Positions 49,661 to 59,605 of a stretch of DNA of 60,155 bases are shown piece by piece. Every line of letters starts with the position of its first letter. Within the stretch, counting starts at the first letter, position 1. Origin of the DNA: CAZJFC01 sp964545245 (GTDB taxonomy: Bacteria > Pseudomonadota > Alphaproteobacteria > Rickettsiales > 21-14-0-20-44-7); the NCBI GenBank assembly GCA_964545245.1, contig CAZJFC010000003.1:1-60155 (forward strand). The letters are read 5' to 3'. A program made the position numbers and the translations under genes. Below the pieces are notes generated by a model that had not been told where the DNA came from, did not search any database, and saw only the letters and a list, made by a program, of their open reading frames with translations.

Positions 49661-51367
49661 TCAGGCCATATCTTCCAGCATCACCTGGTCGCGGAAGTTG
49701 TTCAAGATTAACTCAATATCAAAATCGCTTATTCCTTTTAGTTTCAGTGCGACTTTTGCTATCTGTATGGAGGATTCATAGGCTTCCGGTATAACTACAG
49801 ACGCTCCGGCTTTACGCAGGGAGTCAATATGGTCAACACGTTTGGTGCGTGCAATGATTGGCAGCAGCGGGAAGTTTTTACGGATAGCCGTAATTACGCG
49901 TATGGCAATAACGGTATCATGCATTGTCACAATTGCGGCGCGCGCATTTTTTATTTTCAGTGAATTCAGTATTTCAATCCGCGTGGCGTCACCATAATAA
50001 ACCGGGAATCCTTTTTCCCTGCCCATTTTCACCGGCTTTGGTTCAGAATCTATCGCTACGAAATTATAATTCTCGGACGCCAGAACCCTTGCAAGGTTCT
50101 CTGCGACCCAGCCGAAACCGCAGATAACAAAATGTTCTTTTAGGTCGGAAGTTTCTTTAATACCGAGTTTCTTTTGCCCTTTCCTGCGTTTAATGCGGTT
50201 ATAATAAAAGGTTATGATTGTAAATATCAGCGGTGTGAGCGCCATGGTAAAAGAAACCACCAGAAGCAGCATTTGCCCGGTTGCGTCAGGAATCAGCTTG
50301 CTGTGGGTGGCAAGGTTGAACAGGATAAAGGCAAATTCACTGCCTTGCGAGAGCAGTATTCCGGTTTTCAGCCCGGTACGCAAATCCATGCGGAACAGCA
50401 GGCATATTAACATCACCACGATTGTTTTCACGACGATAAGGCTAATGGAAAGCAACGCCACCAGCGGGAAGCGGTTGATGAGTTCCAGCAGGTCAAAATG
50501 CATTCCTACTGTCATGAAGAACAGACCGAGCAGCAGCCCTTTAAACGGCATTATATCCACCTCAACCTGTTTGCGGAATTCGGTCTCGGAGAGCATCAGC
50601 CCTGCAATAAATGCGCCTAATGCCATGGAAAGCCCGGCTTGCTCAGTGATATAAGAACCGCCCAGAACCAACAGCAAGGTAGTGGCAACGAACAATTCAG
50701 AGCTTTTAGTTCCTGCAATGAGTGAAAGAACGGGTTTGAGCATCAGTTTTCCGATTGTGAGCAGCGCAATGATTGCGATAATTGCCTTGATTGCGGTTTC
50801 TGTCAGTTCAGTAGTAAGGCTCTCACCCGGAGTGCCGTTTCCGGAAAGGATTGGCACAAGGATAAGCAGCGGGATAACTGCAAGGTCTTGCAGCAGAAGG
50901 GCTGAAAACGAAACCCGGCCAACCTGGGTGATTCTTTCCCCGTGCTCATCGAGAACCTGCAAAACAATTGCGGTAGATGAAAGCGCGAGTGCTGCGCCAA
51001 TGAATAACGCGATTTTTATCTCCATACCCAGATAGTCATGAACTATCCACGCGATTAGTGCCGCCGTTACCAGCATTTGCAGGCTGCCCAGCCCCAGCAC
51101 ATAAATCCGCATTTCGCGCAGTTTTTTGAAAGAAAGCTCTAAGCCGATAACGAAAAGAAGCATCACTACGCCGAACTCGGCGAGATAGCTTTTTCCTTCA
51201 ATATCATGAATCAGGCTGAACCCGTGCGGGCCAATTGCCGCGCCTGCAACAAGGAAGCCTAGCACCGGGCTGAGGCGGAACTGCCTGAATAATGCGACAA
51301 TAAGTACGGCAGCGGCCAGCAGAATTACCGCATCGGGAAATTCATGTACGTTATGCGGTAAGTCCAT
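49661..51367 (-). CDS. Monovalent cation:proton antiporter, Kef type
   Basis: The 568-residue protein has about 12 membrane segments of the CPA2 exchanger family (residues 10-390) and a C-terminal TrkA-N Rossmann domain (VICGFGWVAENLARVLASE, about residue 415 on). It should exchange K+ or Na+ for protons and may be gated by nucleotide or glutathione-type ligands. The last 30 residues lack a TrkA-C domain. KefB/C is one possible name but the glutathione-binding residues cannot be judged. Confidence 0.93.
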   Translation of the reverse strand: MDLPHNVHEFPDAVILLAAAVLIVALFRQFRLSPVLGFLVAGAAIGPHGFSLIHDIEGKSYLAEFGVVMLLFVIGLELSFKKLREMRIYVLGLGSLQMLVTAALIAWIVHDYLGMEIKIALFIGAALALSSTAIVLQVLDEHGERITQVGRVSFSALLLQDLAVIPLLILVPILSGNGTPGESLTTELTETAIKAIIAIIALLTIGKLMLKPVLSLIAGTKSSELFVATTLLLVLGGSYITEQAGLSMALGAFIAGLMLSETEFRKQVEVDIMPFKGLLLGLFFMTVGMHFDLLELINRFPLVALLSISLIVVKTIVVMLICLLFRMDLRTGLKTGILLSQGSEFAFILFNLATHSKLIPDATGQMLLLVVSFTMALTPLIFTIITFYYNRIKRRKGQKKLGIKETSDLKEHFVICGFGWVAENLARVLASENYNFVAIDSEPKPVKMGREKGFPVYYGDATRIEILNSLKIKNARAAIVTMHDTVIAIRVITAIRKNFPLLPIIARTKRVDHIDSLRKAGASVVIPEAYESSIQIAKVALKLKGISDFDIELILNNFRDQVMLEDMA

Positions 51368-51435
51368 ACGTGTTCTGCAGCGGTCGGTTTAAAGATGTTT
51401 GATTTGTTGTTCCATAAGAGGTAAAAAATATAATT

Positions 51436-52155
51436 ATGTCCAGAAAAAATGTAAAAACCGCGCTGGTGACAGGCGGGGCGAAACGGATAGGCCGCGAAAT
51501 TGCGCTATCGCTTGCGAAAAACGGCTGGAACATTGCGCTGCACCACAATACCACCCCGGCGGATAAGGTGCTTAAGGAAATCAAGGCTTTTGGCGTTGAG
51601 GCTATTGCGCTTAAGGGCAACCTGCACGACCATGCATCGGTTGTGAAGCTCATCCCGCGTGCAAACGCGCAGCTTGGCGAAATTTCCCTGCTGGTGAACA
51701 ACGCCTCGATTTTTGAGAAGATACCTTTTTCCGAAACCTCGGAAGATGTTTTCGACAGGCATTTCGGGCTTCATGTCAAAGCACCGTTTTTTTTAGCGCA
51801 GGAATTCGCAAAGCAAACTAAAAACGGCCATATAATCAGTATTGCCGACGCATTCACCGGGCGCAACCGCAGCAAATATTTTGCCTATCTTGCGTCAAAG
51901 AAAGCCCTGCGCGCGCTTAATAAAATGCTGGCGGTGGAGCTTGCGCCGGATATTGCCGTCAACGTAATCCTTCCCGGCGCGGTGGAGGAATATTCCGACA
52001 ACCTCGACCCGGAATTCCTGCAACGGCGCATCGGGCAGCTTCCCGCAGGGAAACTCGGCAGCACCGCGCAGATATTGGAAACCCTGCATTTCCTTCTGGG
52101 CTGCGGCCTGACCGGACAGGAAATTTTTGTCGATGGCGGGGAACATCTGATATGA
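51436..52155 (+). CDS. Short-chain dehydrogenase, possibly pteridine reductase-like
   Basis: The 239-residue protein is a classical SDR: TGGAKRIG nucleotide motif near residue 12, NNASIFEK, and the active-site YLASK (Tyr and Lys, about residues 150-154). It is followed by folB with a four-base overlap (ATGA). FolM-type dihydromonapterin or pteridine reductases are SDRs and sit in folate loci, so a role in pterin reduction is a fair inference. No substrate is proven. Confidence 0.88.
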   Translation: MSRKNVKTALVTGGAKRIGREIALSLAKNGWNIALHHNTTPADKVLKEIKAFGVEAIALKGNLHDHASVVKLIPRANAQLGEISLLVNNASIFEKIPFSETSEDVFDRHFGLHVKAPFFLAQEFAKQTKNGHIISIADAFTGRNRSKYFAYLASKKALRALNKMLAVELAPDIAVNVILPGAVEEYSDNLDPEFLQRRIGQLPAGKLGSTAQILETLHFLLGCGLTGQEIFVDGGEHLI

Positions 52156-52499
52156 TTATCAGGATAAAAAAACTCCGCGCCAAAACCATTATCGGCGTGT
52201 TCGACTGGGAAAAAACCACCCCACGCGAAGTTGTCATCAATCTTGAAATGGAATTGGATAACGAAAAAGCCACAGAATCCGACAAGCTGGAAGACACTCT
52301 TGATTATGACACATTGAGTAAAAAACTGGTGGCAGCGGCAGCAGAGTCAAAATTCGAGCTAATCGAAAAACTGGCAAAACACTTGCTGGACATTGTTTTT
52401 GAGGACAAGCGCATCATCCGCACGCGCGTTGAGCTGGACAAGCCCGGCGCGGTGAAAGAGGCAAAAAGCGTTGGCATTGTGCTGGAGCGCAAACGATGA
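52152..52499 (+). CDS. folB: Dihydroneopterin aldolase
   Basis: The 115-residue protein is a short FolB-type aldolase. It has IRIKKLRAKTIIGVFDWEKTTPREVVINLEM (in parts: LRAKTIIGVFDWE, REVVINLEM) and the IEKLAKHLLDIVF helix that builds the active site. It makes 6-hydroxymethyl-dihydropterin from dihydroneopterin in folate synthesis. It overlaps the SDR by four bases and the next gene by four bases. Confidence 0.9.
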   Translation: MIIRIKKLRAKTIIGVFDWEKTTPREVVINLEMELDNEKATESDKLEDTLDYDTLSKKLVAAAAESKFELIEKLAKHLLDIVFEDKRIIRTRVELDKPGAVKEAKSVGIVLERKR

Positions 52500-53515
52500 A
52501 AATATTGATACTGGCTAGTCCGGTCGGGGTTTTCGGCAGCGCTGAAACAGGTGGCGTTTCACTGATGATAGAAGGATTAGCCAAGGCGCTTAATTATCTT
52601 GGCCATAAATATGAGATCATAGCCCCCTATGGTTCAAAAAGATGCATAGGGATCAAGGGAACCCTGCAAAAATCGCTGCCGGGATGGAGCGCCGAATACT
52701 ACCCTGTATTGCCGGATTCATTTCTCGCGAATGCGTGCAGGTATATAACCGAAAAACAAAAAAACTATGATCTGGTCATCAATGCCGCAAATGACTGGCT
52801 CCCCTACTACCTCACGGATTTCCTGCAAATAAAAACCGTCCATTTATTGAACCTTTCCTCAATCAACCCGGCGATAGATGACATCGCAAGGTTCATCAGC
52901 GCCAGATATCCTTACCGTGTGGCGGTATTAAGCAAATCGCAGGCAAAGGACATAGGGCTGAAAAAGGTAGCCATCTACAGGCCGGGGCTTGATTTAAAAA
53001 ATTATACTTATGTAGAATCCCCTCAGGAATATCTGTGCTGGGCGGGAAGGATAAGCCCTGAAAAGGATATCGAAACCTCAATAAAAATCGCCAAAAAGCT
53101 CGGCCTCAAATTAAAGATAGCCGGGAAAATAGAAGACAGGGAATATTTCAACCGGCTAAAAAGCAATTATCCGGCGGATATCCACCATGTAGGTTTTCTG
53201 GAACGGGACAAATTGCAGGAATTCATCGGCAATGCCCGCGCAATGTTAATGACCTCCGCGTGCGTGGAAGCATTCGGAATGGTGGTCATAGAATCGCTGG
53301 CCTGCGGAACCCCGGTGATATGCAGGGATAGCGGCGGCCCCGCCGAAATCATTAAAAATGGCGTCACCGGAATAAAATATAACAAGCTTGCCGATATTAC
53401 TCCGGGCAGGCTTAAAGAAATCAGCCGCGCTGCCTGCCGCAAGCATGCAGTTGACGGATATTCAATAAAATCTTCCGCCGCAACATTGGAAAAATGGTTG
53501 GAAAAAGCTTCATGA
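52496..53515 (+). CDS. Glycosyltransferase, GT4-like
   Basis: The 339-residue protein has the GT-B fold of the GT4 family, with GGVSLMIEGLAKAL near the start, and a C-terminal half with WAGRISPEKDIE and the EAFGMVVIESLACGTPVI motif, whose E-x7-E holds the nucleotide sugar. Its acceptor is unknown. It overlaps folB by four bases, so it is translated with the folate genes, though the link may be chance. Confidence 0.9.
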   Translation: MKILILASPVGVFGSAETGGVSLMIEGLAKALNYLGHKYEIIAPYGSKRCIGIKGTLQKSLPGWSAEYYPVLPDSFLANACRYITEKQKNYDLVINAANDWLPYYLTDFLQIKTVHLLNLSSINPAIDDIARFISARYPYRVAVLSKSQAKDIGLKKVAIYRPGLDLKNYTYVESPQEYLCWAGRISPEKDIETSIKIAKKLGLKLKIAGKIEDREYFNRLKSNYPADIHHVGFLERDKLQEFIGNARAMLMTSACVEAFGMVVIESLACGTPVICRDSGGPAEIIKNGVTGIKYNKLADITPGRLKEISRAACRKHAVDGYSIKSSAATLEKWLEKAS

Positions 53516-53584
53516 AGCAGAATCTTCCCTTGAAAACTTGGCGGCTCTAAAGTAATTTTGCTTAAATATTTTAATGAGGATAAA

Positions 53585-54547
53585 ATGCAATCTATGGCAA
53601 AAGTTTCAAAAATTTCACCGGCTTCCGGTTCAAACACAGTGCGCGAGATACTTTCGCATTACGAATCCGATAACCCCGGCACCAAAGGCAACCTTTACCG
53701 CCTTCTCAACACCGGCAAACTCGCCGGAACCGGCAAACTCGTCATCCTCCCCGTTGACCAGGGTTTTGAGCACGGCCCTGCCCGCAGCTTCGCCCCGAAC
53801 CCGGAAGCTTACGACCCGCATTACCATTTCCAGCTCGCGATTGACGCAGGCCTAAATGCCTATGCCGCCCCGCTGGGAATGCTGGAACTCGGCGCAGATA
53901 CCTATGCAGGCCAAATCCCGCTTATCCTCAAAATCAACTCATCGAATTCGCTTACGCCAAAAGGTGCCGCGCCTGACCAGGCCGTTACCGCCTCAGTCAA
54001 AGACGCTGTGCGCCTTGGCTGCGCGGCGATCGGCTACACCATCTATCCGGGTGGCGACAAAACCCTCGACATGATTGAAGAACTCCGCGCCCTTGCCGAG
54101 GAAGCAAAATCTTACGGCCTTGCGGTCGTCGTGTGGTCTTACCCGCGCGGCGCAGGCGTTTCCAAGGAGGGCGAAACCGCGATTGACGTTACGGCATACG
54201 CGGCGCATATCGCGGCCCTTGCCGGTGCGCATATCATCAAGGTGAAACCGCCTACAGCGCATATCGACCAGGAAGAAGCCCGCAAGGTTTATGAAGCGAA
54301 GAAAATCCCGGTTGGCACATTGGCCGAGCGCATCGCCCACATCAAGCAGACCACATTCAGCGGTAAGCGCATTGTGATTTTCTCCGGCGGCGCAGCGAAA
54401 GGTGATGCCGATATCATCAACGAAATCCGCGAAATCCACAATGGCGGCGGCAACGGCTCGATCATTGGCCGCAACACCTTCCAGCGCCCGCGCGAAGAAG
54501 CCCTCGCCCTGCTTGATAAAATTATTGATGTTTACCTGGGTAAATAA
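53585..54547 (+). CDS. fbaB: Class I fructose-bisphosphate aldolase (DhnA type)
   Basis: The 320-residue product belongs to the archaeal-type class I aldolases, with ILPVDQGFEHGPARSF, ligand-binding HIIKVKPPT (Schiff-base Lys in this region) and GGAAKGDAD near the end. It would split fructose 1,6-bisphosphate or make it. I start at the ATG at 53585 with GAGG upstream; the ORF can be extended from a TTG at 53558, but that looks less likely. It is followed by thiE after three bases. Confidence 0.92.
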   Translation: MQSMAKVSKISPASGSNTVREILSHYESDNPGTKGNLYRLLNTGKLAGTGKLVILPVDQGFEHGPARSFAPNPEAYDPHYHFQLAIDAGLNAYAAPLGMLELGADTYAGQIPLILKINSSNSLTPKGAAPDQAVTASVKDAVRLGCAAIGYTIYPGGDKTLDMIEELRALAEEAKSYGLAVVVWSYPRGAGVSKEGETAIDVTAYAAHIAALAGAHIIKVKPPTAHIDQEEARKVYEAKKIPVGTLAERIAHIKQTTFSGKRIVIFSGGAAKGDADIINEIREIHNGGGNGSIIGRNTFQRPREEALALLDKIIDVYLGK

Positions 54548-54549
54548 CC

Positions 54550-55116
54550 TTGTCCAAACTATACCCAATTTCCCCGCCGCAAATAAAACTCCCACAGTTT
54601 GCGGATGACCTAAAACGCATACTCGGCGAGCATGATTGCGCGTTATTCCAACTCCGCCTGAAAGATGCCCCTGATGCAGAAATCCTCAAAGCAGCGGAAA
54701 AACTGCGGCCAATCTGCACGGAGTACAAGGTTCCGTTCATAATGAATGACTCAGTTGAACTTTCCATAAAATCCGGCGCGGATGGCGTGCATATCGGGGA
54801 AGATGACAACGAAATCACCCGCGCGAGGGAGTTGCTCGGCAACAAAACCATCGGCATAAGCTGCTATAACTCACTCGAACGCGCACTGACGGCGGCGGAT
54901 GCGGGGGCGGATTACGTGAGTTTCGGCGCGTTTTACCCGACAACCACCAAAACGCCAAAGTCAAAAGCGGAGATCACAACTTTGCGGGAGTTCAAAAAAC
55001 TTCGCCCAAACGTGAAAGTTTCGGCCATCGGCGGGATAAATGAGCAAAACGCAAAACCCCTGATAGAAGCAGGCGCGGATTATATCTGCATGATAAGCGC
55101 AATATGGAAAACCTAG
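54550..55116 (+). CDS. thiE: Thiamine-phosphate synthase family protein
   Basis: The 188-residue TIM barrel shows ALFQLRLKDA, PFIMNDSVELSIKSGADGVHIGEDD (in parts: FIMNDSVELS, GADGVHIGEDD), SCYNSLERALTA, and VSAIGGINEQNA. ThiE joins the thiamine pyrimidine and thiazole parts. The start is a TTG three bases after the aldolase stop. No TPP riboswitch is seen, and the protein is shorter than usual (about 200-220), so its exact role is less certain than its family. Confidence 0.82.
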   Translation: MSKLYPISPPQIKLPQFADDLKRILGEHDCALFQLRLKDAPDAEILKAAEKLRPICTEYKVPFIMNDSVELSIKSGADGVHIGEDDNEITRARELLGNKTIGISCYNSLERALTAADAGADYVSFGAFYPTTTKTPKSKAEITTLREFKKLRPNVKVSAIGGINEQNAKPLIEAGADYICMISAIWKT

Positions 55117-55742
55117 CGCGACCTTTTCGGGTTGCCCAGCTGTTGTAAGCCTTCGGCGGTTTCTATAGCAGCCCTTTCTACCAGATATCTCGCGTTAGCT
55201 GTTTCCTTTGCATATACATCAAAAGAATCAAGGCTAGCCAACATCATATTATAACTACTGGGTTTTATTTGGGGGTTGTCCTTTACGAATTCGTAAATTT
55301 CATATAGCAGGTTAATTCTGCTGTTGTACACCCAATACTCAGTAGGGCTTAACTTGCCATATTGGCCTAATTTTAAAGCGCTCTCATACTTGGAAATCGT
55401 GATTTCCAGGTCTTTTATAAAAAACTCTCGCGTAANNNNNNNNNNGAGTCACACTTAGGGTTTTCTTTCTTATTTTGTTTTCCCTTAAAAATAAAATAAA
55501 AAAATAAGTGGGGACTCCAAGTCTTTTATAAAAATCTCACGCGTAATTTCTTTCGGCGCTTCCACCTGCTGCAAACGCTGCTCCGCCTCTGCGGTTTCAA
55601 CCTGGTATTCTGCCAGACGGACGGCGGCTTTTCCCAGGGCATCATCATCTTTTGTGCCGTCATTCAGGCTTTTGGCGGCTATAAAAATACCACCCCCAAA
55701 AAGGGCGCCCATGATCCAGCGCGGTAAATTACTTAATTTCAT
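55113..55742 (-). CDS. Unknown small membrane-tethered protein, split by a scaffold gap
   Basis: From the ATG at 55742 the 5' part gives an N-terminal membrane segment (WIMGALFGGGIFIAA) and a helix up to EITREIFIKDLE, after which it runs into AT-rich sequence and a stop. On the far side of the gap (55436-55445) the 3' part is open back to the gap and starts TREFFIKDLEITISK, then runs to 55113. The peptide TRE(I/F)FIKDLE is present on both sides, so the AT-rich piece at the contig end is probably an artefact or a repeat. The whole would be about 190 residues. It resembles the paralogs at 17248-18716 in size and topology only. Confidence 0.6.
55436..55445. other. Scaffold gap (10 N)
   Basis: Ten N join two contig ends. 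On the right end about 72 bases (about 55446-55517) can fold on themselves (GAGTC/GACTC, CACTTA/TAAGTG). The flanks share about 30 bases with four differences. Confidence 0.9.
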
Positions 55743-55821
55743 GGTCGCGGATATAAAGGATTTTTACGGGAATATCAACAAAAATTTATTATTTTTGCCG
55801 ATTATATCATCTTTCACCGGA

Positions 55822-56613
55822 TTACCACTTCGGGTGATGCGTCCCATTCTGCGAAAGGGTAAAAATTTCAAACCCGCTCGCGGTCACGCCGATGGAGTGC
55901 TCGAACTGCGCGGAAAGGCTGCGGTCGCGGGTAGTGACTGTCCAGCCGTCATGCTGGCTGAGGCGGGTGTCCGGCTTGCCGACATTTATCATCGGCTCAA
56001 CGGTGAAGAACATCCCTTCTTCAAGGATAAGCCCCTCGCCGCGCTTGCCATAGTGCAGAATATTGGGCGGCGCGTGGAAAATCTGGCCGATTCCGTGGCC
56101 GCAATAATCGCGCACGACGGAGTAACGGTGGCTTTCGGCAAAGCTCTGGATGGCGTGGCCGATATCGCCAAGCCTTGCGCCGGGGCGCACCTGCTCGATG
56201 CCGCGCATCATGCATTCATAAACCACCTGGCACAGCCGGACGGCCATGATTTTCGGCTTGCCGACGAAATACATGCGGCTCGTATCGCCGAACCAGCCGT
56301 TAAGGTTCACGGTGACGTCGATGTTGATGATGTCACCATCTTTCAGCTTCGTATCATCCGGGATGCCGTGGCAGACAACATGGTTGACTGAAGTGCAGAC
56401 GGTTTTGGTATATCCGCGGTAGCCGAGGCAGGCAGGGATGCCGCCATTATGCACGATGAAATCATGGCAGAGCCTGTCCAGCTCGTCGGTGGTAACACCC
56501 GGCTGGACGTGAGGGGCAATCATATCAAGGGTTTCTGCGGCGAAGCGCCCTGCTTCACGCATACGCTGGAAGTCATCCGCGTTATGGATGGTTATGGTAT
56601 TTTCTCTTGGCAT
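55822..56613 (-). CDS. map: Methionine aminopeptidase, type I
   Basis: The 263-residue enzyme removes the initiator Met. The metal ligands are visible: Asp in NIDVTVN, Asp in GDTSRM, His in GHGIGQIFH, Glu in FFTVEPM and Glu in QFEHSIG. The length is standard. It is convergent with the gap-split gene only at a distance, and is divergent from ispG with about 250 bases between, which contain palindromic repeats. Confidence 0.97.
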   Translation of the reverse strand: MPRENTITIHNADDFQRMREAGRFAAETLDMIAPHVQPGVTTDELDRLCHDFIVHNGGIPACLGYRGYTKTVCTSVNHVVCHGIPDDTKLKDGDIINIDVTVNLNGWFGDTSRMYFVGKPKIMAVRLCQVVYECMMRGIEQVRPGARLGDIGHAIQSFAESHRYSVVRDYCGHGIGQIFHAPPNILHYGKRGEGLILEEGMFFTVEPMINVGKPDTRLSQHDGWTVTTRDRSLSAQFEHSIGVTASGFEIFTLSQNGTHHPKW

Positions 56614-56711
56614 TAACTTGTTTTCTCTTATTCGCTTGTAGTCCTGTTCATAGAATCCATAAAGAAATTCTCGTATAAATCAAGCCAGTTGGGGAATTAT
56701 ATTTCACCTCT

Positions 56712-56792
56712 TTGCCACCTCACCCCAACCCTCTCCTCATAGGAGAGGGAGCGGTACCCTCCTCCCTGAGGGAGGAGTTGGAGGAGGGTTAC
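56712..56792. repeat. Palindromic repeats upstream of ispG
   Basis: Two palindromic pieces (CCCTCTCCTCATAGGAGAGGG and CCTCCTCCCTGAGGGAGGAG, stems of 7-8 bases) lie between map and ispG. They are read as the first about 30 codons if the ispG frame is extended, which explains the false MPPHPNPLL start. They belong to the same family as those at 9936-9983 and about 19165-19252. Confidence 0.7.
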
Positions 56793-56861
56793 TTTCCGAT
56801 GTTCCAAAATTCCGAATTTCCGAGGTTCCATTTTACCCGGAAGCCATTATATAACCTACAT

Positions 56862-58075
<1,214 letters not shown>

Positions 58076-58079
<4 letters not shown>

Positions 58080-58276
58080 AAATCTCTGGTGCCACTATAT
58101 TGGTTGGCATTACCTGCCCTGATTTCCAATAGCAATTCGGCATATAATCCGTCATGTCTTGCTGTGCGTGCTATATCCCCTCTTTGCAGCAGGCGTTCTG
58201 CATGAGTTGCCGGCCTTTCATCGGTTAATTGGTTTTCCTTTAGCCTGCCTTTATCGTGCCTTAAATCTTTGCTCAT
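58076..58276 (-). CDS. Possible small protein (66 aa)
   Basis: A frame of 66 codons starts at the ATG at 58276, with GGGATAAAAT just upstream, and ends four bases inside the ispG stop region. It is Arg-, Glu- and Leu-rich and could form one helix hairpin. I do not recognise it, and it overlaps ispG by four bases end to end. Confidence 0.35.
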
Positions 58277-58415
58277 AATTTTATCCCAAGATTGGTTATA
58301 AGTTGGACTTATCCATCTTTAGTCTTTCCCGATGACCGGAATCAAGAAAAATCCTCCTGCAATTGAAGTTTTTATAATAAGTATTTGTATTATATAATTT
58401 AAATTATCAAACAAA
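58277..58415. other. AT-rich spacer before the right repeat copy
   Basis: About 140 bases without a supported gene. The piece around 58371-58410 is very AT-rich (TATTATATAATTTAAATTATC), which could serve as an UP element for the promoter that follows. Confidence 0.3.
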
Positions 58416-58677
58416 AACCTTGACAATGCACAACCTTTAATGGTATAGTTATGAGTTTTCCGCTTTATTCGCGGAATAATCCTGCGTGCGTGACATGAAA
58501 AAACAAAGGGCGTGGGATGGGGCAACGGGGTAACCCGCCCCTGCTATTTGACATCGTTAGTGAATTTTATAGGCACTAGGCAACAGGCTATAGGCAAGGG
58601 AGATGCGCTGCGTCTTTTCAGGTGACAAACTACTCCCTCTCCCGCTTGCGGGGGAGGGTCGGGGTGGGGGCGCATTG
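58416..58677 (+). repeat. Long dispersed repeat, right copy (promoter plus transcribed region)
   Basis: The plus-strand partner of 64-350. It starts with the promoter boxes (58420-58425 and 58444-58449), then a hairpin TTCCGC/GCGGAA (58458-58463 and 58471-58476 region) in place of the different hairpin TAATTCC/GGGATTA of the left copy. The TGACATGAAAAAACAA block, the TATTTGACATCGT block, and the hairpin CCCTCTCCCGC/GCGGGGGAGGG (58635-58645 with 58648-58658) follow. No gene follows in this direction. Confidence 0.75.
58420..58449 (+). promoter_or_regulatory. Sigma70-like promoter of the right repeat copy
   Basis: TTGACA (58420-58425), an 18-base spacer and TATAGT (58444-58449), with an AT-rich stretch upstream. 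It matches the left copy in boxes and spacing. Transcription would start near 58456 and run through the hairpins to about 58660. Confidence 0.6.
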
Positions 58678-58689
58678 AAGGCAGCTTGG

Positions 58690-59409
58690 CTAGAACAACT
58701 CGCGGAGATGTATTCGCTTTTCGGCACCCTGTAGCTCTACCGCAATGCTTTGCAGCCCGCGTTTTCTTGCGGCTGTTGAGGCGCGCAGGCTGGTATGTTT
58801 CGGGTCGGCCCCGGCGGCCAGAAGATGCTGGACGCAACCCTTGTTTATGACCATATGCAGCGGGGTTTCATTCTGGATATGCGTGGTGATGTTGGGGTTC
58901 GCGCCTGCCTTCAGCAGTTTTTTTGTTACCCCGCTCGCGCCAAGGGAAACGGCGTTGTGGAGGGCGGTTCTGCCCTCATCGTCCTGCGCGTTGATGTCCG
59001 GTTTTGCGCCGAGTATCAAATCCGTGATTTCCTCATTACGGGCGGCGGCATGCAGCGCTGTTTTGCCATTCGCTCCTTTTTCGGTTACGGAAGCGCCCCA
59101 GCCAAGCAGGTATTCGGCAATTTCATGATGTCCTCTGGCGCAGGCGATCTGTAGCGGGGTATCCTGCCCCTCAAGCCTTGTATCGGGATGAAAGCCGTGT
59201 GCCCTGAACGCTTTCAGCGCATCCAGATTGCCAAACTCCGCCGCATATTGAACCGGGGTCTGGCCGAAAGCCTCAGCCACTTTCTGCGTAAAGCCTTCCT
59301 CCGCCCTGTTGTCCAGCAATGCGGAAACTTTTTTATAGTCATTTTCCTGCGCGGCGCGGAATAATTCCACGCACAGCAATTCCTGTTTTGAATAAACCTG
59401 TTCAGTCAT
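58690..59409 (-). CDS. Ankyrin-repeat protein
   Basis: The 239-residue protein has about five ankyrin repeats. The first complete ones are GQTPVQYAAEFGNLDAL, DTPLQIACARGHHEIAEYLL and KTALHAAARNEEITDLIL, then RTALHNAVSLGASGV and TPLHMVINKGCVQHLL. I start at the ATG at 59409 with GAGAGGGA upstream; ten extra codons further up are unlikely. Ankyrin proteins bind other proteins. They are common in intracellular or host-linked alphaproteobacteria but are not proof of that. Confidence 0.9.
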   Translation of the reverse strand: MTEQVYSKQELLCVELFRAAQENDYKKVSALLDNRAEEGFTQKVAEAFGQTPVQYAAEFGNLDALKAFRAHGFHPDTRLEGQDTPLQIACARGHHEIAEYLLGWGASVTEKGANGKTALHAAARNEEITDLILGAKPDINAQDDEGRTALHNAVSLGASGVTKKLLKAGANPNITTHIQNETPLHMVINKGCVQHLLAAGADPKHTSLRASTAARKRGLQSIAVELQGAEKRIHLRELF

Positions 59410-59491
59410 AAAAGTCCCTCTCGCCGGGGGTTTTAGCATAGATGTTAATGAATATCAATTATTAAGTTTGTTACATAACCACCCATAACGT

Positions 59492-59568
59492 GTCATTGCG
59501 AGCGAACAACGTGAGCGCGGCAATCCAGACTGGATGCTTCGTCAGGCGTTGCCTTCCTCACAATGACG
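59492..59568 (-). repeat. 77-bp palindromic repeat with 13-bp ends, copy 2
   Basis: The inverted copy of 45387-45463, with the same GTCATTGCGAG and AATGACG ends. It lies between the ankyrin gene and the kinase gene fragment. The middle differs by several bases (CAATCCAGACTGGATGC). Confidence 0.75.
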
Positions 59569-59605
59569 TAGCCTGAATGCATATGCAGGTTTGATATATG
59601 CCCCT

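Noticed and set aside
56712..56861. N-terminal extension of ispG
   Set aside because: The extra 50 codons come largely from palindromic repeats, and the family start fits the ATG at 56862.
58544..58837. 97-codon minus-strand frame
   Set aside because: It is made of the repeat region and the antisense of the ankyrin gene end.
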